DNA from: an uncultured Acidobacteriia bacterium
Lineage (GTDB): Bacteria; Acidobacteriota; Terriglobia; Bryobacterales; Bryobacteraceae
DNA length: 32,031 nt
Assembly (NCBI GenBank): GCA_903909435.1
Contig: CAIVVT010000067.1
Coordinates: 1 to 32,031 of the forward strand
Direction: 5' to 3'
Of this stretch, positions 9,577-17,015 are shown in pieces; the first letter of the stretch is position 1; the number at the start of each line of letters is the position of its first letter. Below the pieces are notes generated by a model. That model was not told the origin of the DNA, made no database searches, and saw nothing but the letters and a program-made list of their open reading frames with translations. The position numbers and the translations under genes were made by a program.

Positions 9577-9582
9577 ATTCAG

Positions 9583-12318
9583 TTACCGTGCCGCCAGCAG
9601 TTCGTCGGCGTGGTAGCCCACGCGGAACGGGCGGGCGAACGCGATGCGCGCCATGTCCGCCGAGTCCTTGCCCCAGTGCGCCGCAGTGGGACCGTTCTCC
9701 TGCGCCGGCTGCGGGACGCCCACGCCGGCCACGGCGAATCCGCGAATCTGCGGAACGTTGTCCCAGGCCAGGTCGTTCCAGACCTGCGGCGGCCCGGACG
9801 GGGCAGCGTCGAAGTTGAAGCGCGGTCCGGTGACGGGCTCGGAGAACACGAAGTAATAGCCTGCCTTTCCGTTTGGAATATCGCTGCGCAAGATCGCCGA
9901 ATTGAGCGGGAACGCGAAGGCGGTGGTGCGGGCGTCCAGTTTGAGTGCGAACTGCGGGCCGACCCACACGGCGTTCGGGTCGAGCGTCAGGGTGAAGCCG
10001 TTGATGCTGCCCGGCACGGCGTAGGCCAGTGTGCGCGGGTAGCGGTGCAGCAGTTCGCCGCGCACCAGCAGCACGGCCATGTTCTCAAAATCCAACCCCG
10101 TGTTGCCGCCGTTCGAGCCGAGTGCATTCGCCAGCGGCCAACTGGTGATCGGCAGGATGTCGGGGCTGCGGTCTGGCCGCGGCCAGAAGTAACGAAACGG
10201 CGTGCCGCGCTGGTCGGTCGGGTACTCGCGCCACAGCAGCTCGCGGTTCATCTCGTGGTTGGCGCCCGCCAGGAAGGACTCGACAAACGCCGGATTGCCT
10301 TGCAGCAACGTCACGCGGTCGTCGGGGAACTTGCCCAGCCCCGGCAGCAGGTAATCCTGATGCTCTTTCAGAAACGCCAGGGCCAGCGGGGCCGTGAATT
10401 GCGGGCAGGCCATAACCGGCCGCGTGGTCGCCGCGCCGCCCAGCGAACCCGGCACTTGAACCCTGCCCGCCAGCCGCTTGAGGATGTGCACGGACGGGAC
10501 CAGCGCCGCCGCGAGTTGCTGCGCCAGCGTCGCGGCGGGCGAGGCCACGGGCGGTGGACCGAAGTTGATGCGGGTGGGCGGGCCGCTGTCCAGCCCGAGG
10601 CCCTTCACCGATGTGACGGCCGAGTTGAGCGCCAGGCGGATGTCGTTCAGGTTCGCGGGCGGGGCGGGCACGCTCTGGTCCGTGGCTGCAACCGACTGCC
10701 AGCTGCGAAACACCAGACGTCCCGTGGCATCGGCCGGGAGCTGCGCGGCCACCGGCGGAGACGCCAGCGTCTTGATGCCGTCCAGCCTGACGGGCGGCGT
10801 GGCGATGGCAAGCTGCCCGCTGACCGTCCGCTCTACGACGGTGGCCGCCGCGCGGTTGAAATTGCGGCGTCCCAGCGGTCCCAGCGGACGGGCAAAGCGG
10901 TTGAACGAGACGGTCAGGGCGCCGGGAGGCAGCGGCGTGGCGGCGGCGCTTGCGTGCAGCGTTCCGGCGCTGCCGGCCAGGACGCGCGTGCGGGCCGGTG
11001 CCGCGATCGACAGGACTTCCGACGGGCCGAGGTTCTGGATGTGCCGCTGGTGCAAGCGGTCGGCGACCTCGCAGGCCAGTTCGGCCAGCGCGCGCAGACG
11101 GTTCGCCTCCTGGACGGCTCCCAACTGGTCCCAGGCCCGCGCCATCAGGAATTCCTGGTGCTCTTGAACGTACCGGGTGCCGAAGGCCGCGGCGATGCGG
11201 CGGCGCGGATCGAGGTTCAAAGTGCGCAGCCAGCCGGCGGCGGGAACTCGCGCCGCTGCGGCGTGCCGGCCGGCGTAAATCGGCGGCGCGACGGCCGACA
11301 AAGACGGATCGCCAGCCGAGTTCGCCGGCAGGTGATCGGCGGGGAAGTTGACCAGCCGGGTCAGCCGCTGCTCGAAGGCGGCGCGGGCGGCGGCGGTCAG
11401 AGTGCCGGGCCGGTCCACCCCGATGCCCAGCGCGCCGTCGAGTTCGATGGTCATACCCGCGCCGGGCTGCGGAGGGCTCTGCCAGGGATTGGAGACGTCG
11501 ATGGTCCGCGTGCCGAAGCCCGCCACGTCGGTGGGCCGTACGCCGTGGAGGCGCTGGACCAGCGACTTGAAATCGCCGTCGTCGCCCGTTGAGAAGCGCC
11601 ACGAATGGTAGACCGGCAGTACCACGGTCTGTCCCGCACCGGCCGTCCAGGCGGGCGCGATAGCGGGACCGGGGTCGAGCGGCAGGCCCAGCCCGGCTTG
11701 CGCGCCTGCGCGTGTGGCTGGTGTCAAGCAGGCGAGATAGGCGGTGCCGGGCCGCAAACGGCGCGGGCACAAAAGCCGCGAGACGGCGGCGTCGCCATAG
11801 GCCGCGTTCAAAGCAGCCGGCGCAGTGGCCGGATCGTCCACCGTCACCTGCACGTGCGCCCAGGCCCAGGCCTCACTCAAGTCGGGCAGTTCCAGGTCGG
11901 AGACGCTGATGCGCGGCAGCGGCGTGCCGGCCTGCAGTTCGATGGACGCCTCGACCACGATCAGCACCATCCAGGGGCTGAGCCGCCCAGCCGCGTTGGG
12001 CTTGGCCGGCGTGAACATCCACGGCAGGTCGGGCCGCGCCAACTCGATCTGCGCCAGGTAGTTGTCCTCGACTCCGGTCGCGTTGGCGGCGGGGTCGGTG
12101 CGCAAGATGGCGCGGGGATTCAAGCCAGCCACGGCGCCGGGACCCATCAGCGTCAAGGCCGGACCGGCGATGGGCGGCAGCGCCACTCCGTCGCGGGCCA
12201 GGATCAGGGACGGCTGAAACGTCGCGGGACCGGGGTAAGCGCCGGTGGCCGGGTCCGGCTCGACGATGCCGGCGGCAGCGCCGCGGCGCACCCAGGACGT
12301 GAACAGGCGCGTGCTCAT
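9583..12318 (-). CDS. Large conserved protein of unknown function (911 aa), second gene of the operon
   Basis: The start is ATG at 12318, which overlaps the stop of the preceding gene (ATGA) and follows a strong GGAGGTGG; the open frame reaches 12519, but the extra 67 residues are Arg/Gly-rich out-of-frame translation of the upstream gene. Conserved-looking blocks are ARPDLPWMFTPA and LSPWMVLIVVE (about 84-121), and a striking region around 649-710 containing GNPAFVESFLAGANHEM and NRELLWREYPTDQRG followed by FRYFW. A C-terminal block YYFVFSEPVTGPRFNFD lies near 820. No signal peptide, membrane helix or catalytic motif is seen. I recall the WREYPTDQRG phrase from uncharacterised proteins encoded with relatives of the next two genes. 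Its role is unknown; the tight coupling suggests a complex with the products of the neighbouring genes. Confidence 0.83.
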   Translation of the reverse strand: MSTRLFTSWVRRGAAAGIVEPDPATGAYPGPATFQPSLILARDGVALPPIAGPALTLMGPGAVAGLNPRAILRTDPAANATGVEDNYLAQIELARPDLPWMFTPAKPNAAGRLSPWMVLIVVEASIELQAGTPLPRISVSDLELPDLSEAWAWAHVQVTVDDPATAPAALNAAYGDAAVSRLLCPRRLRPGTAYLACLTPATRAGAQAGLGLPLDPGPAIAPAWTAGAGQTVVLPVYHSWRFSTGDDGDFKSLVQRLHGVRPTDVAGFGTRTIDVSNPWQSPPQPGAGMTIELDGALGIGVDRPGTLTAAARAAFEQRLTRLVNFPADHLPANSAGDPSLSAVAPPIYAGRHAAAARVPAAGWLRTLNLDPRRRIAAAFGTRYVQEHQEFLMARAWDQLGAVQEANRLRALAELACEVADRLHQRHIQNLGPSEVLSIAAPARTRVLAGSAGTLHASAAATPLPPGALTVSFNRFARPLGPLGRRNFNRAAATVVERTVSGQLAIATPPVRLDGIKTLASPPVAAQLPADATGRLVFRSWQSVAATDQSVPAPPANLNDIRLALNSAVTSVKGLGLDSGPPTRINFGPPPVASPAATLAQQLAAALVPSVHILKRLAGRVQVPGSLGGAATTRPVMACPQFTAPLALAFLKEHQDYLLPGLGKFPDDRVTLLQGNPAFVESFLAGANHEMNRELLWREYPTDQRGTPFRYFWPRPDRSPDILPITSWPLANALGSNGGNTGLDFENMAVLLVRGELLHRYPRTLAYAVPGSINGFTLTLDPNAVWVGPQFALKLDARTTAFAFPLNSAILRSDIPNGKAGYYFVFSEPVTGPRFNFDAAPSGPPQVWNDLAWDNVPQIRGFAVAGVGVPQPAQENGPTAAHWGKDSADMARIAFARPFRVGYHADELLAAR

Positions 12319-15275
12319 GCAACCACCTCCCACTGCTCGACCAGTTGCACGGCCGCTGCCGGGCCGATGCTGCCGAACTGCGCCTGCGCGGCCTGCAGCG
12401 TGGCGGTGTAGCCCTGCGGTGCGCCGGCCACTGCCTGCTGTTTCATGGCGAGGGTCGTGGCCAGCGCGACGGGCTGCGCCTGTAACACGCTCACGGTCTG
12501 CAGGTTGGGCGGATTCCACAGGCTATTGATGGCGTGCACGTCGGTAACGGCCAGCAGCGCCTCCGCGGCGGAAGCCACAAGCACCAGGTTCAGCGGGACC
12601 AGGATCGAGATGTCCGGGATCAGTCGCACCTCGAAGCTGGTGTCAACGGTTCGCAAATCGGGGTGCTCCACGTCCACCGGGGAGAGCACCACGCCGGAGT
12701 TGAACTTCTCGAATGCCGGGCGCGTGAGCTTCTGGTCCTCCGAGAGCGTCAGGAACTCGCCTGGAGGGAAGGTGTCCTGGGTCGGGTTGCCCACCGCCGC
12801 GGGAATGCCAGGGGCGAGCCCGGCGCCCGAAATCGTCCATTTCTGGGGCGTGATCGGGCGGTTCTGGTAGCGCGAGATCTGGATGTCGAGCGGCACCGCG
12901 CGCTCGCGCACGGTCACGCGCCCCAGCGGGTGCACGCTGTGTCCGCTATCGAGCGATTTCCTGGCGTCGGCCGAGAGCGTCACCATGGGCTGATCGTCGG
13001 TCGAGGGTGCCCCGACCCAGGCGGCGGGCTGCGTCAGCGCGGCAGCGAACACCGGGCCGAGGTCTGGTGGAGGCGGCAGCGCCGGAGGCTGGTCGCCCCA
13101 GGAAACGTCGAAATCGAGCGTGGCGCTGAACAGGAACAGGTCCACCGACCCCGTCCCGTGCACGTGCCAGGGCGAGGGGCCTTCGAGCGTCAGGTCGAAG
13201 TTGATGCCCATCAGCGTTTCGCCCAGCACCTGCACGGCGACGCCTGCGCCGAAGCGGGCCGAGAACGAGAAGACCGGGTCCCAGCGGAACAGCGCGTCCA
13301 GGTAGAACCAGCCGTCCACGCCGCAGCCGGCGATCTCGTCGCACAGTTCGACGTGAACGCCGAATTGGACCGTGTTCGAGGTGACGGCGAAGTAGGTTTC
13401 CGCGCGCATGCCCGGGAAGCCGGGCGGCGTGATATCGGCCTGGATACGAGTCATGTGCGCCGGCACGCCCTTGGGCGGCGTGTAGCGCGGATGGAAGCCG
13501 CCAACGGAGAGAACGAACTCGGCGTCGTCGCCGCTGCGCAGCAGGAAGAACGCATCGCCATGCAGCGCAATGCCGGCGATGTACGAACCGTCCAGGCTCG
13601 CCTGCAGCGAAACCGACGGTACCGGAGAGAACACAAACGCTCCCGACAGCGTGGCCTGGAGCAGGATCAGCGGCGCCGCGGGATCCGGCAAGGCCACTTT
13701 TAACCGCCCGAGGATGACCAGTTGGACCGGGTTCGGCAGGTCGATCACCACGGCTAGGGTCATGGTGAGAATGCGGCCACCCCAGCCGATCTGGAGCACG
13801 GGCCCGACTACGACATGGCCATCGGCGGCGGGGAAAATGCGGCCGAGTGTGGCCACAATCGCGGGGCCGTGCGAAGCGGGGTCCACCGGGAACAACAGGT
13901 AGCCCGCCGACCCGTCGATGATCGCGTCATACAGGGATGGGACATCCAGCCGGCGGTTGATGGCGACGATGCCGCCTACGGCGTTGAGCGAGAACCCGAA
14001 GCCGAGTTGAATGCCCGGCAGCGGAAACTCCACCGACATGATGGCGACGAAGGAGAATGGCTGGCCGTTCACGGGTAACTGCAGCAGTCCAAAGGCAGCC
14101 ACGCTGAGCTCGATCAGGTTGAAGTCGAGTACGCCGCCATACCCGCCCGGCCCCGTGGTTTCCAGGAAGCCGCCGCCGGAAACGATGGGCAGATTCAGGT
14201 CCAGCCCGATGCCGTTGGGCGGCAGCGGACGGACGGCGCCCGGATCGATTCCCAGGCTTGCGCCGCCGGTCGCCAGCGGGAAAGCCGCGCCCAGCCCGTC
14301 GACGGTCAGCGTGATCGGGATGCCCGGCAGCCCACCGGTCAGCCCCAGGCCGAAATCGAATTCGAGCCCCCCGCCCGAGTCGCTCACGGCAATCTCGAGC
14401 GCCCGGATGTTGATGCCCGGCAGATCCACGTTGGCTGGCACCGTCGCGCGCACCCCGCCGCCCTTGAAGGACAGGCCCAGTTCGGGATCGGCCGCGAGTT
14501 CGAGGTCCACGGGGACGTCCAGGGCGTCGCCCAGCAGGATGGAGAGCACGCCGGAGGCGAGCGAGAGGTGCGCGTCGGGGAGGCCCAGCGTGTAGCTGAG
14601 CTTAGGCGCGCCGCCCGCGTCCACGCCGCTGCCCAGGCCGGCGGAGAGCAATCCAACCGAAACGTGCGGACCGTCGGCCGGGCCGAGCACGACGGGGCCT
14701 CCGGCGGCGTTGCGCTGGAGTGTCAGGTTCAAGGAGATGGCCGGCAGGCCGTCCAGCACCTGGGCCGGGCCACCGCGCGGGAACTGCAGACGCCCCCCGC
14801 CGCCGACATTGCCGCCCGCCTGGAGCGACCAGTTCCCCAGCAGATTGAGCGTGGCTGGACCGAATGCACCCGCGCCGACGGCGGCGATTTCGAAGGCCAG
14901 ACCGGTTGGACCCGCTCCGGTGAGTGCCGCCACGACGGTCGCCGCGGGCGGCGGGGTTACGAAGACAAGCGCGAGTCCGCGCGGCTGGCCGGCTCCCGGA
15001 TCGAAGCCGTGCAGCGCCACGGAAACACCGGCCGCGCCGGGGTCCGGCAGCAGCGCCAGCAGGCCTTTGACCAGCGCCGCGACCGCGGGATCGCCGGGAG
15101 CCACCGCGTCCGCGCGGAGTTTGCCGAGCAGTCGGCCGTCGAGCACCGTTCCGCCGAAGCCGGGTTCCGGACCGAGCGCCGCCAGGACACCCGCGGCCTG
15201 GGCCCGGTAGCGTTCCAGGACGCTCCACAGACCGGCCGCCAGATCGTTGAAAAGCGTTTGCGCGAGGGTGCTCAT
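12315..15275 (-). CDS. DUF6603-type large beta-rich protein, first gene of the operon
   Basis: The 986-aa protein is very rich in Gly, Pro, Val and Leu and made of alternating beta-type segments such as GIGLDLNLPI and LGFGFSLNAVGG. The middle (about 400-730) resembles the DUF6603 family, ending in a block with DLFLFSATLDFDVSWGD (about 710-727). A further block with FPPGEFLTLSEDQKL and RPAFEKFNSG (about 835-860) matches my memory of the tail of these proteins. DUF6603 has no established function. There is no signal peptide and no transmembrane helix, although the amphipathic repeated strands could suit a large beta solenoid or barrel-like shell. An in-frame stop three codons upstream rules out an earlier start. 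It is the lead gene of the operon, preceded by a divergent control region, and its stop overlaps the next start. Family assignment is from recognition, not a search. Confidence 0.8.
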   Translation of the reverse strand: MSTLAQTLFNDLAAGLWSVLERYRAQAAGVLAALGPEPGFGGTVLDGRLLGKLRADAVAPGDPAVAALVKGLLALLPDPGAAGVSVALHGFDPGAGQPRGLALVFVTPPPAATVVAALTGAGPTGLAFEIAAVGAGAFGPATLNLLGNWSLQAGGNVGGGGRLQFPRGGPAQVLDGLPAISLNLTLQRNAAGGPVVLGPADGPHVSVGLLSAGLGSGVDAGGAPKLSYTLGLPDAHLSLASGVLSILLGDALDVPVDLELAADPELGLSFKGGGVRATVPANVDLPGINIRALEIAVSDSGGGLEFDFGLGLTGGLPGIPITLTVDGLGAAFPLATGGASLGIDPGAVRPLPPNGIGLDLNLPIVSGGGFLETTGPGGYGGVLDFNLIELSVAAFGLLQLPVNGQPFSFVAIMSVEFPLPGIQLGFGFSLNAVGGIVAINRRLDVPSLYDAIIDGSAGYLLFPVDPASHGPAIVATLGRIFPAADGHVVVGPVLQIGWGGRILTMTLAVVIDLPNPVQLVILGRLKVALPDPAAPLILLQATLSGAFVFSPVPSVSLQASLDGSYIAGIALHGDAFFLLRSGDDAEFVLSVGGFHPRYTPPKGVPAHMTRIQADITPPGFPGMRAETYFAVTSNTVQFGVHVELCDEIAGCGVDGWFYLDALFRWDPVFSFSARFGAGVAVQVLGETLMGINFDLTLEGPSPWHVHGTGSVDLFLFSATLDFDVSWGDQPPALPPPPDLGPVFAAALTQPAAWVGAPSTDDQPMVTLSADARKSLDSGHSVHPLGRVTVRERAVPLDIQISRYQNRPITPQKWTISGAGLAPGIPAAVGNPTQDTFPPGEFLTLSEDQKLTRPAFEKFNSGVVLSPVDVEHPDLRTVDTSFEVRLIPDISILVPLNLVLVASAAEALLAVTDVHAINSLWNPPNLQTVSVLQAQPVALATTLAMKQQAVAGAPQGYTATLQAAQAQFGSIGPAAAVQLVEQWEVVA
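12323..12330 (-). promoter_or_regulatory. Strong ribosome binding site that fixes the start of the 911-aa gene
   Basis: On the minus strand GGAGGTGG lies 4 bases before the ATG at 12318 (6 bases counted from GGAGGT). It sits inside the last codons of the upstream gene, so initiation here probably uses both re-initiation and this site. It supports the shorter 911-aa product. Confidence 0.75.
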
Positions 15276-15394
15276 GGCGGTTCATCAACGCGAACGACGG
15301 CCCATCGAATCAGCTGCATGGAGCGTTTCCCGCTTCCTGCAGCCGCTGTCCCGACGGCGTGACCGGCGTGCCCATCGCCGTCTGGAGCCCTCAC

Positions 15395-15422
15395 AGTATA
15401 GATGAGGGCGGGCGGAATACAA
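15395..15422 (-). promoter_or_regulatory. Possible sigma70-type promoter of the four-gene operon
   Basis: On the minus strand TTGTAT (15422-15417) and TATACT (15400-15395) are separated by 16 bases. TATACT matches the -10 consensus in 5 of 6 positions, while the -35 box matches in only 3. It would give a leader of roughly 110 bases before the ATG at 15275. Inferred from sequence only. Confidence 0.4.
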
Positions 15423-15433
15423 ACATTTTTGTA
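15418..15433. promoter_or_regulatory. Operator-like palindrome TACAAA-4-TTTGTA
   Basis: TACAAACATTTTTGTA is a perfect 6-4-6 inverted repeat in an otherwise GC-rich region and overlaps the proposed -35 box of the operon. The position suits a repressor or other dimeric regulator that could control both divergent genes. The regulator is not identified. Confidence 0.45.
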
Positions 15434-15492
15434 CGGTTTCAGCCAGGCTGCACGAACCGGCTGCGGACGCGCAGTGGTAGAGTAAACGCGCG

Positions 15493-16983
15493 ATGACAGC
15501 CACAGAGCCGGAGCGCGCTCCAGCAAGTTCGACGAACCGCGGCATGAGCCGCAGAGAGTTGCTGAAGACGGCCGGGCTAGCCTCCGCCGGCGCCGGGTTG
15601 GCGCGCGGAGCGAACGGCTCAAGCGGCGTTTTCGACTACCGCTTGCTGCTGGGCTGGATCAACGATAATTCCAGCCGTCCGCTGGCGGGGAAGCGCTGGC
15701 CGATTACCGACGTCGACGAGCAAACGGTGCTCGAGTACAGCGCCTTCCTGAAGACGGCGCACGAGTGCGGCTACAACGGAATCACGCTGTGGGGGCTGTA
15801 TGCCAGCCACGCCTGGGCGGTTCAGCTGAAGGACTCGCTGGAACCCCGGCGACGCCATTTGATCGACCGCATCCTGAACACAGCGGACAAGTTGGGCATC
15901 AAAGTCCTCTACGGCCTGGGCGTCTATAGTTGGGGCTTCGAGGAGATTATCAGGCACGATCCAACGACGGCGCGTAACGAAGGCCGCATGGCCTGGGGCT
16001 CATTCCAGCCCGACAACGGCGTGGCTATGTGCTACCACAGCGAGTCGGCGCGCCAGTGGATGCGGGACATCGTGGACCTCTGCGTGAAGGAGGTCGGCAC
16101 GCAGGGATTCGGCTTCCAATCCGGCGATCTGGGTCGTTGCTATTGCACGCAATGCCGGCGCCTGTCCGACACCGAATACCATTCGCGCGTGATCGACGAG
16201 ACGGCCGAATACATCAAACGCCAGCATCCAAAGCAGATTCTGGGCCTGAGCGCCTGGGGCGTCGATCTGGGCGGCGGACCGGATTCCCTGCAGCCGCTGG
16301 CTCGCCATCTCGACTTTCTAACGGATGTGACCGACCAATCGGCACGCCAGGGACGCGACCATCGCCGGGCGTTGACCGCCGCATTGCCGTGTGCGCTCGG
16401 ATCGCTGGGCGGCGCGGTCATTGTTCCGCCGCAGCGCTGGCCGCGCGACCGCTGGTTTCTGCCGCACGCAGAGATGACCGCGACGAGCATACGGTCGCTG
16501 AGCGAGGACGGCGGCAGGGCGTTCGAGTTCTTCATGGGGCCGCTGGGGAATCCCCAGTACAACCTCATGACGCGCTTCGTAGGCTTGCTCCTGAACAATC
16601 CAACGCAATCCTGCGAGCGGACGCTGACACAAGTCGTCGACCGGCTCTGGGCGCCCACGAACGGTGGTGCGGAGGCGGACCTGGTACGCTGGCTGCTCGC
16701 CGTCGAACGCGCGTATATGACCCGGGTGGGCGACATTTCCAGCGGCGAATTCGACTTTGAGCCGCTGAAGGGCGAGACTGCCGGCGAACCGATCTACCTG
16801 ACCCGGCTGCCGCCCAGAGCACTCGCAGGGTATGGCAGCGACCTGGAACGGCTGTCCCAGCAACTCCCGAGCCTGATCAGCCAATGCCGCCGTCCCCGGG
16901 AATTGCAGCTCATCGGACGGTGCCTGGAGAACGTCCTGCGCGACGTGCGGCAGGTGCGGGAGCGCGTCCACGGATCGCATTGA
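15493..16983 (+). CDS. Tat-exported TIM-barrel-like protein (possible glycoside hydrolase)
   Basis: The 496-aa product has a twin-arginine signal, SRRELLKTAG at residues 19-28, followed by an Ala/Gly-rich segment, so it is probably exported folded. An internal ATG at 15544 (M18) would place the Tat motif right at the N-terminus and is an alternative start; neither start has a strong ribosome binding site. The body (about 50-330) has the rhythm of a TIM barrel, with blocks GYNGITLWGLY, LGIKVLYGLGVYSWG, GFGFQSGDLGRCYCTQC and ILGLSAWGVDLG, which is reminiscent of sugar-active proteins related to DUF4838/GH20-like barrels. The CYCTQC cysteine cluster is typical of that group. Catalytic residues cannot be assigned. 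It is convergent with the rhamnosidase-like gene and divergent from the large operon. Confidence 0.7.
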   Translation: MTATEPERAPASSTNRGMSRRELLKTAGLASAGAGLARGANGSSGVFDYRLLLGWINDNSSRPLAGKRWPITDVDEQTVLEYSAFLKTAHECGYNGITLWGLYASHAWAVQLKDSLEPRRRHLIDRILNTADKLGIKVLYGLGVYSWGFEEIIRHDPTTARNEGRMAWGSFQPDNGVAMCYHSESARQWMRDIVDLCVKEVGTQGFGFQSGDLGRCYCTQCRRLSDTEYHSRVIDETAEYIKRQHPKQILGLSAWGVDLGGGPDSLQPLARHLDFLTDVTDQSARQGRDHRRALTAALPCALGSLGGAVIVPPQRWPRDRWFLPHAEMTATSIRSLSEDGGRAFEFFMGPLGNPQYNLMTRFVGLLLNNPTQSCERTLTQVVDRLWAPTNGGAEADLVRWLLAVERAYMTRVGDISSGEFDFEPLKGETAGEPIYLTRLPPRALAGYGSDLERLSQQLPSLISQCRRPRELQLIGRCLENVLRDVRQVRERVHGSH

Positions 16984-16989
16984 CCACCG

Positions 16990-17011
16990 GCTTCGGCGAA
17001 CGCGCCGAGGC
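16990..17011. terminator. Bidirectional stem-loop between convergent genes
   Basis: Bases 16991-16998 pair with 17003-17010 (eight pairs, one of them G-T) around the loop AACG, extended by a G-C pair at 16990/17011. It fills the 32-bp gap between the stop codons of the plus-strand gene ending at 16983 and the minus-strand gene ending at 17016, the expected place for a shared terminator. There is no strong T-run on either side. Confidence 0.6.
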
Positions 17012-17015
17012 TGGA

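Larger units (their letters stand above)
15276..15492. promoter_or_regulatory. Divergent control region between the large operon and the TIM-barrel gene
   Basis: 217 bp separate two divergent start codons. The stretch 15391-15440 is AT-richer than its surroundings and holds a palindrome and a possible minus-strand promoter, listed separately. I see no good plus-strand promoter; the last 60 bases before 15493 are GC-rich and lack a clear Shine-Dalgarno sequence. Confidence 0.6.

Noticed and set aside
9610..11592. 660-aa plus-strand open frame opposite the 911-aa gene (and a 561-aa same-strand frame at 10085-11770)
   Set aside because: Low-complexity Arg/Gly/Gln translation without domain content; the 911-aa frame carries the conserved motifs and the start signals.
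12319..12519. N-terminal extension of the 911-aa protein by 67 residues
   Set aside because: Same reason: shadow of the upstream gene; GGAGGTGG and ATGA fix the start at 12318.
3416..15275. Contractile injection system or phage tail interpretation of the operon
   Set aside because: I see no sheath, tube, baseplate J, spike/VgrG, LysM or AAA+ ATPase signature among the four proteins.
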